From CAINVV01 sp963663675 (GTDB lineage: Bacteria > Bacteroidota > Bacteroidia > Bacteroidales > Prolixibacteraceae), in contig OY760498.1 of the NCBI GenBank assembly GCA_963663675.1, positions 1,674,001 to 1,738,000 of the forward strand: a DNA stretch of 64,000 nt. The letters are read 5' to 3'. Under the pieces are notes generated by a model. That model made no database searches, was not told the origin of the DNA, and saw only the letters and a list, made by a program, of their open reading frames with translations. A program made the translations under genes and the position numbers. Below, piece after piece: positions 54,812 to 63,252 of this stretch. Each line of letters opens with the position of its first letter. Position 1 is the first letter of the stretch.

Positions 54812-56170
54812 TTATAATTCACTTTCGGCGTAAGCCATTTCATTGTGTTGTGAGATATCCAGTCCAACAACCTCATCATCCGGTGTAGCCCGGATTCCCA
54901 CTAATTTGTCGACTATCTTAAATAAAATAAAAGTCATGACTCCTGAGAACACAATTGTTGATATGGTAGCTATAGCCTGAATGAGGAACTGTTTAGGATT
55001 CCCGTAAAATAATCCACTGTAGGCAGACTGAACTGTTGGTGTGGCTAGTAAACCGGTTGCCAGTGCTCCCAAAATTCCGCCAATACCGTGAACGCCAAAT
55101 GCGTCGAGTGAATCATCGTATCCGAATTTGTGTTTTATTACCGATACCATGAAGAAACAGGCAACGGCAACAAGAACTCCAATCACAATTGCTCCGGTTA
55201 CGCCAACAAAACCGGCTGCCGGTGTAATAGCGACCAAACCTGCAACTGCAGCCGTACAAATACCGATTACGGTTGGTTTCTTGTTGATTGTCCAGTCGAG
55301 AATAATCCAGGTAATTGCGGCAGTTGCCGTGGCGACGTGTGTGGAAAGAAACGCGCTGATTGCCAGGCCGTCAGCAGCCAGTCCGCTACCTGCATTAAAG
55401 CCGAACCATCCAAACCACAGCAGTGCTGCTCCGGTCACAACCATTGGTATGTTGTGGGGAGGAGTAGGGTGGTTGTTGTAATTTCTCCGCGATCCAATCA
55501 TAAGGGTCATTACCAGGGCTGCAATTCCCGCGTTAATGTGAACTACTGTACCACCGGCGAAATCGAGCGCTCCCAGTTTGAAAAGCCAACCGTCTGCGGA
55601 CCACACCCAGTGTGCAACCGGATTGTAAACGAAGATTGCCCATAGAATTGAGAATAAGAGAAAACCCTTGAATTTAATTCTTTCGGCATAAGCTCCAATG
55701 ATAAGGGCAGGAGTAATCACTGCAAACATACACTGAAACAAAATAAAAAGAAGGTGGGGAATGCGGGCAGTAGCCTGTGAAATATAGTAAGGACTAACAT
55801 CGTTAGGGCTGATGCCATTTAAAAAGGCCCAGTCAAATCCCCCAATATAGGGGGCCAGGGCCCCCGAAGAGGAGCCAAAAGAGAGGCTGTATCCAACAAT
55901 CACCCATTCCATCGTAATGACAGCAGTCAGAATAAAACTTTGCATCAGGATGTTCAGTACGTTTTTTTGCCTTACAAGCCCGCCATAGAAAAGTGCCAGG
56001 CCCGGTATGGTCATCAGCATGACCAGCGCAGTGGCAACTATCATCCATGCCGTGTTCCCCGAATCAATAAAAGGGGTGGGTTCAGCTGCAGGGGTGGCTG
56101 CAGCAAAGAGAAGAACTGGACTGATTAATCCGGCAAGTAGCAGACCGGTATATTTTATTGATTTTTTCAT
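54812..56170 (-). CDS. amt: Ammonium transporter (Amt), copy 2
   Basis: A 452-residue ammonium channel with a cleavable-looking signal segment (ending LFAA-ATPAA) as in AmtB. The motifs are present: FYGGLVRQKN, GTVVHINAG (first His of the pair), GFNAGSGLAADG, and FGVHGIGG (second His). It lies behind the P-II gene, a classic glnK-amtB arrangement in which P-II blocks the channel when nitrogen is ample. Repeat copy E lies between the two genes. Confidence 0.95.
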   Translation of the reverse strand: MKKSIKYTGLLLAGLISPVLLFAAATPAAEPTPFIDSGNTAWMIVATALVMLMTIPGLALFYGGLVRQKNVLNILMQSFILTAVITMEWVIVGYSLSFGSSSGALAPYIGGFDWAFLNGISPNDVSPYYISQATARIPHLLFILFQCMFAVITPALIIGAYAERIKFKGFLLFSILWAIFVYNPVAHWVWSADGWLFKLGALDFAGGTVVHINAGIAALVMTLMIGSRRNYNNHPTPPHNIPMVVTGAALLWFGWFGFNAGSGLAADGLAISAFLSTHVATATAAITWIILDWTINKKPTVIGICTAAVAGLVAITPAAGFVGVTGAIVIGVLVAVACFFMVSVIKHKFGYDDSLDAFGVHGIGGILGALATGLLATPTVQSAYSGLFYGNPKQFLIQAIATISTIVFSGVMTFILFKIVDKLVGIRATPDDEVVGLDISQHNEMAYAESEL

Positions 56171-56201
56171 GTGTATTTAATTTGATTTTTAAAGGTAAAC
56201 T

Positions 56202-56260
56202 GGAATAGCTTTGTAATCATTTTCGGTTGAAGTGCAAGATTCCACATGGCTATTTCATCT
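56202..56260 (+). repeat. Intergenic stem-loop repeat, copy E
   Basis: Here the stem is AATAGC (56204-56209) with GCTATT (56249-56254), where other copies have AATACC with GGTATT. Both arms have changed together. The loop TAATCATTTTCGGTTG is conserved. It lies 32 bp before the Amt start. Confidence 0.8.
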
Positions 56261-56288
56261 TTCTGTATTTTTTACTGATTTATACCGG

Positions 56289-56636
56289 TCATTTTTTATC
56301 GTAAAGTGATTCATCACCCAAGTCGCCAGTCCGAATGCGGATAGATTGTTCTATGGTAGAAACAAAGATTCTCCCGTCACCACTTTCGCCGGTGTAGGCC
56401 GACTGCAATATAGCATTGATTGATTTTTCGACATTTACATCCCTTACTACAAAGGAGAGATAAATCCGGGCAATAGAATTCACGTCATAGGCAATTCCCC
56501 TGAAAATCAGGCCCTGTCGTGCTGTCCCCTGACCCTTTACTTCCCACCAGGAAAGAAAGTCGATGTCCGCTTCATGAAGTGCTGTCCGTACTTCTTCGAA
56601 TTTGGTTTTCCTAACAATTGCTTCAATCTTTTTCAT
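56289..56636 (-). CDS. glnB: P-II nitrogen regulatory protein
   Basis: A 115-residue trimeric signal protein that reads 2-oxoglutarate and ATP/ADP and controls Amt and glutamine synthesis. The start MKKIEAIVR, the T-loop with Tyr in the FRGIAYD segment (about 47-53), and the C-terminal signature TGESGDGRIFVSTIEQSIRI (about 82-101) are present. The T-loop is slightly rearranged (GQGTARQGLIF before the Tyr). The location between the TorF porin and Amt genes, with a repeat copy on each side, supports an ammonium-uptake role. Confidence 0.95.
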   Translation of the reverse strand: MKKIEAIVRKTKFEEVRTALHEADIDFLSWWEVKGQGTARQGLIFRGIAYDVNSIARIYLSFVVRDVNVEKSINAILQSAYTGESGDGRIFVSTIEQSIRIRTGDLGDESLYDKK

Positions 56637-56667
56637 GTGTATATAATTTAATTTTTAGTTTCCACAT

Positions 56668-56726
56668 GGAATACCCATTTATTCATTATCGGTTTTTGTG
56701 ATAACTTCCATGTGAGTATTTCATTT
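56668..56726 (+). repeat. Intergenic stem-loop repeat, copy C
   Basis: GGAATACCC (56668-56676) pairs with GAGTATTTC (56714-56722), with one C-A mismatch. The loop reads ATTCATTATCGGTTT. An ACATGG / CCATGT pair (56664-56669 with 56708-56713) offers an alternative stem. It lies 32 bp before the P-II start. Confidence 0.75.
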
Positions 56727-56775
56727 TGCATTATTTTTTGTTATAAAATTTCTTTGTTGAATTAGCATTTGAGCA

Positions 56776-57435
56776 TCATTGGTTGGCAAGAGTAATTCCA
56801 ACCACTATATTAAATTGTTCCGTTGAGGGATTCAAAATCAGTGCTCCGCTGACAGGTATTGAAAAAGTATCATTGATTTTAATTGCAGTACCTGTTTTGA
56901 TACCAACATTGCAAAGATTAAAACTGGCATCCTTGGTGTACTGACCATTGCCGGCTCCGACAAATAAAGATACCGGACCTGCAGCATAACCTGCTTCGAG
57001 GTAAGTGTCCTCTGCGTTGAACATATAGGCGCCGGTCAGTGTAAGTTTGCCAAGTCCAAGATTCACCATTGGTTCGAAAAAGTGGGATGTTCCTGAGAAG
57101 TAGGGGGAAGTCTCACCGGGAAAGTAGTAGTCGGTCAGGTTTAAGGTTAATGATGATTTTTCCCCGAGAGCAAATGCATAACTGGTGAACAGGTCTGCCT
57201 CAGCTGCCACGTTGGTATCAAAGCAATAACTACCCCAGCCCCCGATAGTAAATCCCCCTTTGTTGTATTTGACGATTGGCTGCAATGCCGGACCGGATCC
57301 GAATTTTGTTCCACGCCAGACATAACTGCTGTATAGATCGAAACCTGTTGTCCATGGGCTTTTTTCCTGAGCGTTAATGTTAATTGTAAAAATTAACGAA
57401 AGTGCAAAGGCTAGTAATAGAATTTTCTTTTTCAT
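56776..57435 (-). CDS. TorF-family (Gcw_chp) putative porin
   Basis: A 219-residue outer-membrane barrel candidate. The signal peptide ends in NINAQ. The TorF hallmark is the early DLYSSYVWRG (about 33-42), followed by alternating strands with many Gly and aromatics, GGWGSYCFDTN, and a C-terminal GITLANQ. Members are common upstream of ammonium and P-II genes in this phylum and presumably admit small solutes. It starts the operon of TorF, P-II and Amt on the minus strand. Confidence 0.85.
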   Translation of the reverse strand: MKKKILLLAFALSLIFTININAQEKSPWTTGFDLYSSYVWRGTKFGSGPALQPIVKYNKGGFTIGGWGSYCFDTNVAAEADLFTSYAFALGEKSSLTLNLTDYYFPGETSPYFSGTSHFFEPMVNLGLGKLTLTGAYMFNAEDTYLEAGYAAGPVSLFVGAGNGQYTKDASFNLCNVGIKTGTAIKINDTFSIPVSGALILNPSTEQFNIVVGITLANQ

Positions 57436-57478
57436 GATTTTAAGAATTAAGATTAGTACTCAGATAACTTATTTTTTT

Positions 57479-57694
57479 GGGGGGTATCCCTGCAGAAACA
57501 TAGTTTATTTTGAATGACCCCCTGTAAATTTCTATCGTTGGGTCAAAACTATGCGATTATTTTAATAGTTATATATAAAAATAGGGGGTGTTGTTGGAAA
57601 TTAATAATTAATTAACAAATGGATGTTAAAAAATGGGGGTATAATCTGAAAAAACAATAAAATTTCAAACAATTGCGTGAAAAAATAGGGGGGG
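57479..57694. promoter_or_regulatory. Helically phased G-tract boxes upstream of TorF
   Basis: GGGGG-type tracts followed by T and a purine lie at 57479-57484, 57584-57588, 57635-57639 and 57688-57694, spaced 105, 51 and 53 bp. These are close to whole numbers of helical turns. A fifth tract on the other strand is CCCCC at 57518-57522. They may be sites for a regulator of the porin/P-II/Amt operon. Confidence 0.45.
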
Positions 57695-57703
57695 TGTAAT
57701 AAA

Positions 57704-57745
57704 AAACAAAAAAGGACCAGATTTTCATCTGATCCTTTTTTGTTT
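57704..57745 (-). terminator. Terminator after rlmB
   Basis: An 18-bp stem with one mismatch (57704-57721 with 57728-57745) around a 6-nt loop, flanked by A and T runs. It follows the rlmB stop on the minus strand and could also act from the other side. Confidence 0.85.
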
Positions 57746-57762
57746 GAATGGTTTTTGATACG

Positions 57763-58506
57763 TCAACAGATCAAAATCCTTTGCCTGACGGCTTCAAACA
57801 GGAGAATCCCAGCAGCGACAGATACATTAAGTGATTGAATGGTACCCAGTTGTGGGATTTTGGTCCATTCGTCCGCAATTTTTAACAGGGCGGTATCTAT
57901 CCCGGTCTCTTCTGAACCCATTATTATGACCAGCGGTTGTGTCATGTCGCAGCTGAAATAGTTTAATTCACCTTTTTCCGTAGCTGCGATTACCTTTAGT
58001 CCTGAATTTTTGAGGAACCGGACTGTGTTTATGAGGCTTTTTTCGCGACAAACAGGAATGGTAAGCAAGGCTCCTGACGAGGTTTTAATAGCATCTGCAT
58101 TGATCTGAGCGGCTCCTTTTTCCGGTATCAGTATCGCATCCACACCTGCAACTTCAGCAGAACGAGCTATAGCGCCAAAGTTCCTGACATCAGTTATGCG
58201 GTCAAGGATCAATATCAATGGGTTTTTCCCCTGCTCAAAGAGCATAGGGATGATCTCAGTAATTGGCTGGTAGGCAATAGGGGAGATAAAAGCCAGTACA
58301 CCCTGGTGGTTTTTGCGTGTCACCCGGTTGATTCGTTCAATCGGAACCATCTGAACCGGAATTTCGAACTGTCTGACCAGTTTCATCAGTTCCTGAAAGA
58401 GTTCACCCTGCAAACCCTTGCTGATCAGAATGCGATCAATTTCTTTCCCCGAATTGATAGCTTCAATGGTGGAATGTAGTCCGAATACAAAATTCTTTTC
58501 TTCCAT
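57763..58506 (-). CDS. rlmB: 23S rRNA 2'-O-methyltransferase RlmB (SpoU family)
   Basis: A SpoU/TrmH-type enzyme of 247 residues that methylates the ribose of a 23S rRNA guanosine (position 2251 in E. coli) with SAM. The N-terminal substrate-binding domain is about 1-80. The knotted catalytic domain has motif 1 LDRITDVRNFGAIARSA, motif 2 VIIMGSEETGID and motif 3 LGTIQSLNVSVAAGILLFEA. I start at ATG 58506 because it gives the family's usual start FVFGLHSTIEAI soon after; the frame extends to 58551 but overlaps the ABC-F gene. Confidence 0.92.
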   Translation of the reverse strand: MEEKNFVFGLHSTIEAINSGKEIDRILISKGLQGELFQELMKLVRQFEIPVQMVPIERINRVTRKNHQGVLAFISPIAYQPITEIIPMLFEQGKNPLILILDRITDVRNFGAIARSAEVAGVDAILIPEKGAAQINADAIKTSSGALLTIPVCREKSLINTVRFLKNSGLKVIAATEKGELNYFSCDMTQPLVIIMGSEETGIDTALLKIADEWTKIPQLGTIQSLNVSVAAGILLFEAVRQRILIC

Positions 58507-58513
58507 GGTCTGT

Positions 58514-60454
58514 TTATTCAGGTTTTTTGGCGTTCCATTTTTCATGTTCACTGTTTAAATCGGCCCATTTCTCCAATTCGCGGTCCAGCTGCTTTTTTAT
58601 GGCTTCATATTTACTGAGAAGATCACTGTCAACTTTTTCAGGATGGTCACTCATGTAAATATCAGTGACAGTGATCTCATTTTCAAGTTTGGAGATATAG
58701 GTTTCTTCTTCGGCAATCTGTTTTTCCAACTTACTGATCATTTTATTGATCTCTTTTCTCTCTTCGAAAGAGACTGCAGCAGCATCCCTGACCTGTTCTT
58801 TTTTCTCTCGTTTAACTGGAGTATTGATTTCCAGTTCCCGGAGGGATTCCATTTCTTTCTTCCTGAGAAAGTCATAAATTCCACCCAGGTGTTGTTTTAT
58901 TTTCTTGTTTTTAAACTCATATACCACATTAACCAGGCCGTCAAGAAATTCGCGGTCGTGGGATACCAGGATCATTGTTCCGTCAAAATCAGCCAGTGCT
59001 TTTTTCAAAATTCCCTTTGAATGAATGTCGAGATGGTTTGTAGGTTCGTCAAGTACCAAAAAATTTACGGGTTCCAGTAATAAACGTATCATCGCCAGCC
59101 TGGATCTTTCTCCACCCGACAGCACCTTGACTTTTTTATCCACATCTTCCCCGGAGAACATGAATGCCCCGAGGATGTCCCTGATTTTAGTCCGCACATC
59201 TCCAACTGCTATCTGATCAATGGTTTCAAGCGCAGTTAATTCTTCATCAAGCAAAGAAGCCTGATTCTGTGCAAAGTATCCGATTTTCACATTATGTCCC
59301 AGCAGTTGTTCGCCGGTACATTCCAGCTGCTGCATCAGAATACGGGCCATGGTGGTCTTGCCTTCCCCGTTCTTTCCAACGAATGCCAATTTTTCGCCTC
59401 TTTCAACTATCAGGTCTATATTTTTCAGAACTTCCAGGTTTCCATATGATTTGGAGACTCCGGTTGCTTTGAAGACAACAGTGCCTGATCTTGGGGAGGG
59501 TGGGAATTTGATATTCATGGATCGGGTGTCTTCTTCGTCTACTTCAATCCTCTCAACTTTATCCAATTGTTTTATTCGGGACTGTACCTGGACAGATTTC
59601 GTTGCTTTATAGCGAAAGCGTTCTATGAAATCTTCCGTATCCTGGATCATTTTTTGCTGGTTCCGGAAGGAGGCCATTTGCTGTTCACGCCTTTCTACCC
59701 TTAATTCCAGGTATTTGCTGTAATTTACTTTGTAATCATATATTTTGCCAAGGCTGATTTCTATTGTCCGGTTTGTCACATTATCCAAAAAGGCGCGGTC
59801 ATGTGAGACAAGAACCACTGCTCCGGCATAATCTTTCAGAAAACGTTCCAGCCATTGTATGGATTCGATATCCAGGTGATTTGTTGGCTCATCGAGTAAA
59901 AATACGTTGGGTTTCAGAAGCAGTATTTTAGCAAGTTCGATCCGCATTCTCCATCCGCCGGAAAATTCAGAGGTAGGGCGGTTAAAATCTTTGCGGTCAA
60001 AACCGAGTCCTAACAGGGTCTGTTCGATATCAGCATGAAAATTGGTTCCACCCAGCAGGTGAAATCGATCATTTACTTCATGAAGTTCATCCATGATCTG
60101 GTGGTATTCTGCTGATTCATAGTCTTCCCTGACCGACAATTGGTTGCTGAGAAAATTTATTCTTTTTTCAAGAATGTGTATTTCTTCAAATGCCCTGGCA
60201 GCTTCTTCAATGACAGTACTGGTATCAGTAGTATCCATATGCTGAGGTAGATAGCCTATTTTGACATCTTTTGGAGCTACAACGCGACCTGAAGTTGGTA
60301 TCTGATTGCCTGAGAAGATTTTAAGCAAGGTTGATTTACCGGCGCCATTCCTGCCAGCCAATCCAATCCTGTCCCGTGGATTAACAATAAAGCTGACTTG
60401 CTTGAAAAGTTCAAATCCGCCAAATTCTACATATAAATCTTCTACCGATATCAT
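58514..60454 (-). CDS. ABC-F ATPase (Uup/EttA-like)
   Basis: A ribosome-associated ABC-F protein of 646 residues with no membrane helices and two ATPase domains. The Walker A motifs are GRNGAGKST (first) and GKNGEGKTT (second). The signatures are FSGGWRMR and LSGGERSR, each followed by DEPTNHLD. A helical linker of about 90 residues and a C-terminal coiled coil follow. ABC-F proteins regulate or rescue translation or protect against ribosome-targeting drugs. The last residues carry a Lys-rich end. I start at ATG 60454; 30 further upstream residues lack family features. Confidence 0.94.
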   Translation of the reverse strand: MISVEDLYVEFGGFELFKQVSFIVNPRDRIGLAGRNGAGKSTLLKIFSGNQIPTSGRVVAPKDVKIGYLPQHMDTTDTSTVIEEAARAFEEIHILEKRINFLSNQLSVREDYESAEYHQIMDELHEVNDRFHLLGGTNFHADIEQTLLGLGFDRKDFNRPTSEFSGGWRMRIELAKILLLKPNVFLLDEPTNHLDIESIQWLERFLKDYAGAVVLVSHDRAFLDNVTNRTIEISLGKIYDYKVNYSKYLELRVERREQQMASFRNQQKMIQDTEDFIERFRYKATKSVQVQSRIKQLDKVERIEVDEEDTRSMNIKFPPSPRSGTVVFKATGVSKSYGNLEVLKNIDLIVERGEKLAFVGKNGEGKTTMARILMQQLECTGEQLLGHNVKIGYFAQNQASLLDEELTALETIDQIAVGDVRTKIRDILGAFMFSGEDVDKKVKVLSGGERSRLAMIRLLLEPVNFLVLDEPTNHLDIHSKGILKKALADFDGTMILVSHDREFLDGLVNVVYEFKNKKIKQHLGGIYDFLRKKEMESLRELEINTPVKREKKEQVRDAAAVSFEERKEINKMISKLEKQIAEEETYISKLENEITVTDIYMSDHPEKVDSDLLSKYEAIKKQLDRELEKWADLNSEHEKWNAKKPE

Positions 60455-60560
60455 AATCAAGAATAACCTATGTTTAATGCAATTACAAGGACTGATTTTA
60501 GATTCGTGGACAGTGTTTTGTAATTTTCGGGTCAAAGGTAGCACAAAATAGGGTACCCGA

Positions 60561-60592
60561 AAAAAAACGCCGGAAGTAAAAACCTCCGGCGC
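60561..60592 (-). terminator. Terminator of the Gfo/Idh gene
   Basis: On the minus strand CGCCGGA (60591-60585) pairs with TCCGGCG (60574-60568), followed by a T run (complement of 60561-60567). It lies just after the Gfo/Idh stop at 60617. Confidence 0.8.
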
Positions 60593-60616
60593 TCTTCTTT
60601 AATGGATATTATGCGA

Positions 60617-62098
60617 TTATGCGGGCATATCAGGTAATGACCAACCTTCACGGTAGTTGTGCTTAATCAGGTCAGCTGCAAAACCTTTCGCGCTGATTGG
60701 TTCACTGAATTTTTTGTTGAATGTCGGGTTTCCGTCATTGATAACAAAACCATCATCCAGGCAGAATTTGAATGTTTCATTGTCGTGGATATTGGTGAAG
60801 TTCATGTTTGGTCCGTCCCACAACAGTTCCTTGTTCAGGTCCTGAAGACGCACTGCCAGGACGCCCATAACTACCATTTCGTTGAATGGACCGGCCTGGG
60901 CGAAAGGAGAAGCCGTCTGAACCCTGCTTTCCGGACTTTCTTTGCATGCGCGTATCCAGTCTTGCTCATGGCTTGTTGTAACGCGCGGTATTGTTTTAGC
61001 TACATTTGGTACACGACCGGACAAAAGCCATGGATCTTTGCCATAACATCCGCAAACGATGCTGTCTTTTGTGCCATGGAAAATCACTCCGCCGCCATCA
61101 TCATTCATATCGCGACCTTCCGGCCAGTTGGATGGTTTCATAGGTCTGAAACCGCCATCCATCCAGGTTACAGTTACTTCCGGGAAGTTAATTTTTATAC
61201 CTTTTTCTTTTGGACGGGCAGGGAATACCATTTGAACAACCTCTGAAGAAGGTGGCGTATCGGTCATCAACAGGGTTGAAGAACCCTGAACTTTTGTTGG
61301 ATAACCCAGTTTGAGGCCCATAAATACAGGGTGAAGAAGGTGGCATGCCATGTCGCCAAGCGCTCCGGTTCCAAAATCCCACCAGCCCCGGAATGTCCAG
61401 GGTGTGTACATCCTGTGATAAGGACGGAATTTTGCAGGACCAATAAAGAGATCCCAGTTCATTGTATCCGGCGGCCACATGCCATCCTTTGGACGTGCCA
61501 GGGCCTGGGGCCACAATGGACGGTCTGTGAATGCCTCAACTTTGGTTACCTCACCGATCTCTCCGTTCCAAAGCCATTCCTGGATCAGGCGAACACCTTC
61601 ACCTGAAGAACCCTGGTTACCCATAGAAGTGGCCACATTGTGTTTAACGGCCAGTTTCGTCAGGAGTCGGGATTCGTAAACAGAGTGTGTCAAAGGTTTT
61701 TGAACATAAACATGTTTATCGAGCGTCATAGCATGAGCTGCAATAATAGCATGGTTGTGGTCGGCAGTAGCTACCAGAACCGCGTCAATGCCTGATGGCA
61801 TTTCATCATACATCTTGCGCCAGTCCCAATACTTTTTGGCCTTTGGAAAATAGTCGAAGCAACGCTTGCTGTGATCCCAGTCAACATCGCACAATGCAAC
61901 AATGTTCTCAGTCTGCATTTGTTTGAGGTTGCCGAATCCCATTCCACCGATTCCTACACCTGCGATATTAAGTTTATCGCTTGGAGCTTTGTGCCCCAAA
62001 CCGGCGATGGTGTTGGACGGAACAACTGTAATTGCAGCAGCAGCGGCTGCTGATGTTCCAATAAAACCCCTCCTGGAAAGTTTTTTGTTTGGATTCAT
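60617..62098 (-). CDS. Tat-exported Gfo/Idh/MocA-family oxidoreductase
   Basis: A 493-residue sugar oxidoreductase predicted to be exported folded by the Tat system: a twin-Arg motif LSRRGFIG (about 7-14) precedes a hydrophobic stretch, with cleavage near 30. The Rossmann NAD motif GVGIGGMGFGN (about 47-57) and the active-site-like segment YVQKPLTHS (about 130-138) are typical. The C-terminal GFO_IDH_C domain carries MDGGFRPMKP. Such proteins probably oxidise or reduce the C3 of sugars. It is divergent from the aldolase and DUF1080 genes. Confidence 0.93.
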   Translation of the reverse strand: MNPNKKLSRRGFIGTSAAAAAAITVVPSNTIAGLGHKAPSDKLNIAGVGIGGMGFGNLKQMQTENIVALCDVDWDHSKRCFDYFPKAKKYWDWRKMYDEMPSGIDAVLVATADHNHAIIAAHAMTLDKHVYVQKPLTHSVYESRLLTKLAVKHNVATSMGNQGSSGEGVRLIQEWLWNGEIGEVTKVEAFTDRPLWPQALARPKDGMWPPDTMNWDLFIGPAKFRPYHRMYTPWTFRGWWDFGTGALGDMACHLLHPVFMGLKLGYPTKVQGSSTLLMTDTPPSSEVVQMVFPARPKEKGIKINFPEVTVTWMDGGFRPMKPSNWPEGRDMNDDGGGVIFHGTKDSIVCGCYGKDPWLLSGRVPNVAKTIPRVTTSHEQDWIRACKESPESRVQTASPFAQAGPFNEMVVMGVLAVRLQDLNKELLWDGPNMNFTNIHDNETFKFCLDDGFVINDGNPTFNKKFSEPISAKGFAADLIKHNYREGWSLPDMPA

Positions 62099-62126
62099 TG
62101 TAAATAATTTGTTTTAATTGTCAAAC

Positions 62127-62186
62127 GGAATACCCGGATAATTATTTTCGGTTGAAGCGACAACTTCCTGCCTGGTATTTCATTTT
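62127..62186 (+). repeat. Intergenic stem-loop repeat, copy D
   Basis: AATACCCGG (62129-62137) pairs with CCTGGTATT (62171-62179), with one mismatch. The inner pair is GG/CC where copy A has AT/AT, a compensatory change. The loop TAATTATTTTCGGTTG is conserved. The left flank is shared with copy A. It lies 30 bp before the Gfo/Idh start. Confidence 0.8.
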
Positions 62187-62382
62187 TTGGTTTAATTGAT
62201 ATAGTTTAATCAGGCATATGCTGATTTATATGGTCTGACCTCCAAATTTAACGATTAAATTCAAAAGTAAAAGGAATACGCGTTATATTTTGGAGAGGAT
62301 CAACTTATTTGTAAATTGCAGGTAATTAGTGGAATTTTGTTGCGAATCGTACTACTACTATATTAATAATTGAAAAACACTG

Positions 62383-63195
62383 ATGGAAAAGACTTTGCTG
62401 AAAAAAATAAAGGCAGGGAAAACTGTTTTTGGTACTTGTATAACTTCTACAGCTCCCACCTGGCCTGCCATTGCCTTAAGGGCCGGATTGGATTTTGTAT
62501 TTCTTGACACGGAGCATATACCCCTGGAACGAATGGAGATAGCACATATGTGTCAGACATTCAGGGCTATGGGTATTGCCCCCATTGTAAGGATACCATC
62601 TCCCGATCCCTATAAGGCTTGCCAGATGATGGATGCCGGCGCTGAGGGTGTGGTGGCTCCTTACCTGGAAAGAACAGATCAGATCAAAGAACTTGTCGGG
62701 GCCCTGAAATTCAGGCCACTTAAGGGAGAGCTCCTCGAAAAAGAGCTGGACTCACCTGCAGGCATGAACACTGTACTTAAACAATATCTTGATAAATGGA
62801 ACGAAGGAAACATTTGCATTGCCAATATTGAGAGTGTACCCGCCCTGGAAAGGCTTGAGGATTTGCTCGCCGTAAAAGGGCTGGATGCAGTATTTATAGG
62901 TCCTCATGACTTGTCTATTAGCCTGGGCTTGCCCGAACAATATGATCATCCGGTATTTGAAAAGGCGGTAAAAAAAATCATTGCCACCTCCCGCAAAAAT
63001 GGTCTGGCTGTGGGAATTCATTTTTCAGAGACACCGGAGAGGCAGATGCGATGGATAAAGGAGGGGGTAAACCTGATTATTCATAGTTCAGATCTTGCTA
63101 TGTTCTCTCAGAGACTAATGCATGATATGAACATTTTGCGACAGTTCTCCGGAGATAAGAATGAGACCAAAGGTGACTATAATGATGTGATTTAA
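62383..63195 (+). CDS. HpcH/HpaI-family aldolase or citrate-lyase-like protein
   Basis: A 270-residue class II metal-dependent aldolase of the HpcH/HpaI family. The barrel shows the metal and substrate segments FLDTEHIPLERME (about 45-57), APIVRIPSP (about 66-74), MMDAGAEGVVAPYLE (about 83-97), ANIESVPALE (about 147-156) and FIGPHDLSISLGLP (about 171-184). Relatives cleave 4-hydroxy-2-oxo acids to pyruvate or oxaloacetate products. The physiological substrate is not known. It lies 57 bp before DUF1080. Confidence 0.9.
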   Translation: MEKTLLKKIKAGKTVFGTCITSTAPTWPAIALRAGLDFVFLDTEHIPLERMEIAHMCQTFRAMGIAPIVRIPSPDPYKACQMMDAGAEGVVAPYLERTDQIKELVGALKFRPLKGELLEKELDSPAGMNTVLKQYLDKWNEGNICIANIESVPALERLEDLLAVKGLDAVFIGPHDLSISLGLPEQYDHPVFEKAVKKIIATSRKNGLAVGIHFSETPERQMRWIKEGVNLIIHSSDLAMFSQRLMHDMNILRQFSGDKNETKGDYNDVI

Positions 63196-63252
63196 TTTCA
63201 GGAACATAGTTGAATATCAAACTATTTTATTAATCAAATTAATTTTTACAGA

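Larger units (their letters stand above)
57436..57762. other. Non-coding gap upstream of the TorF operon
   Basis: 327 bp with no gene. It contains a set of G-tract boxes (57479-57694), a TATGTTTC-like -7 box on the minus strand (57502-57495) and the rlmB terminator (57704-57745). Confidence 0.55.

Noticed and set aside
57479..57694. G-quadruplex
   Set aside because: The G tracts are about 50 bp apart, too far for one intramolecular quadruplex.
60659..61246. 195-residue plus-strand frame inside the Gfo/Idh gene
   Set aside because: Antisense shadow rich in Cys, Trp and His with no recognisable domain.
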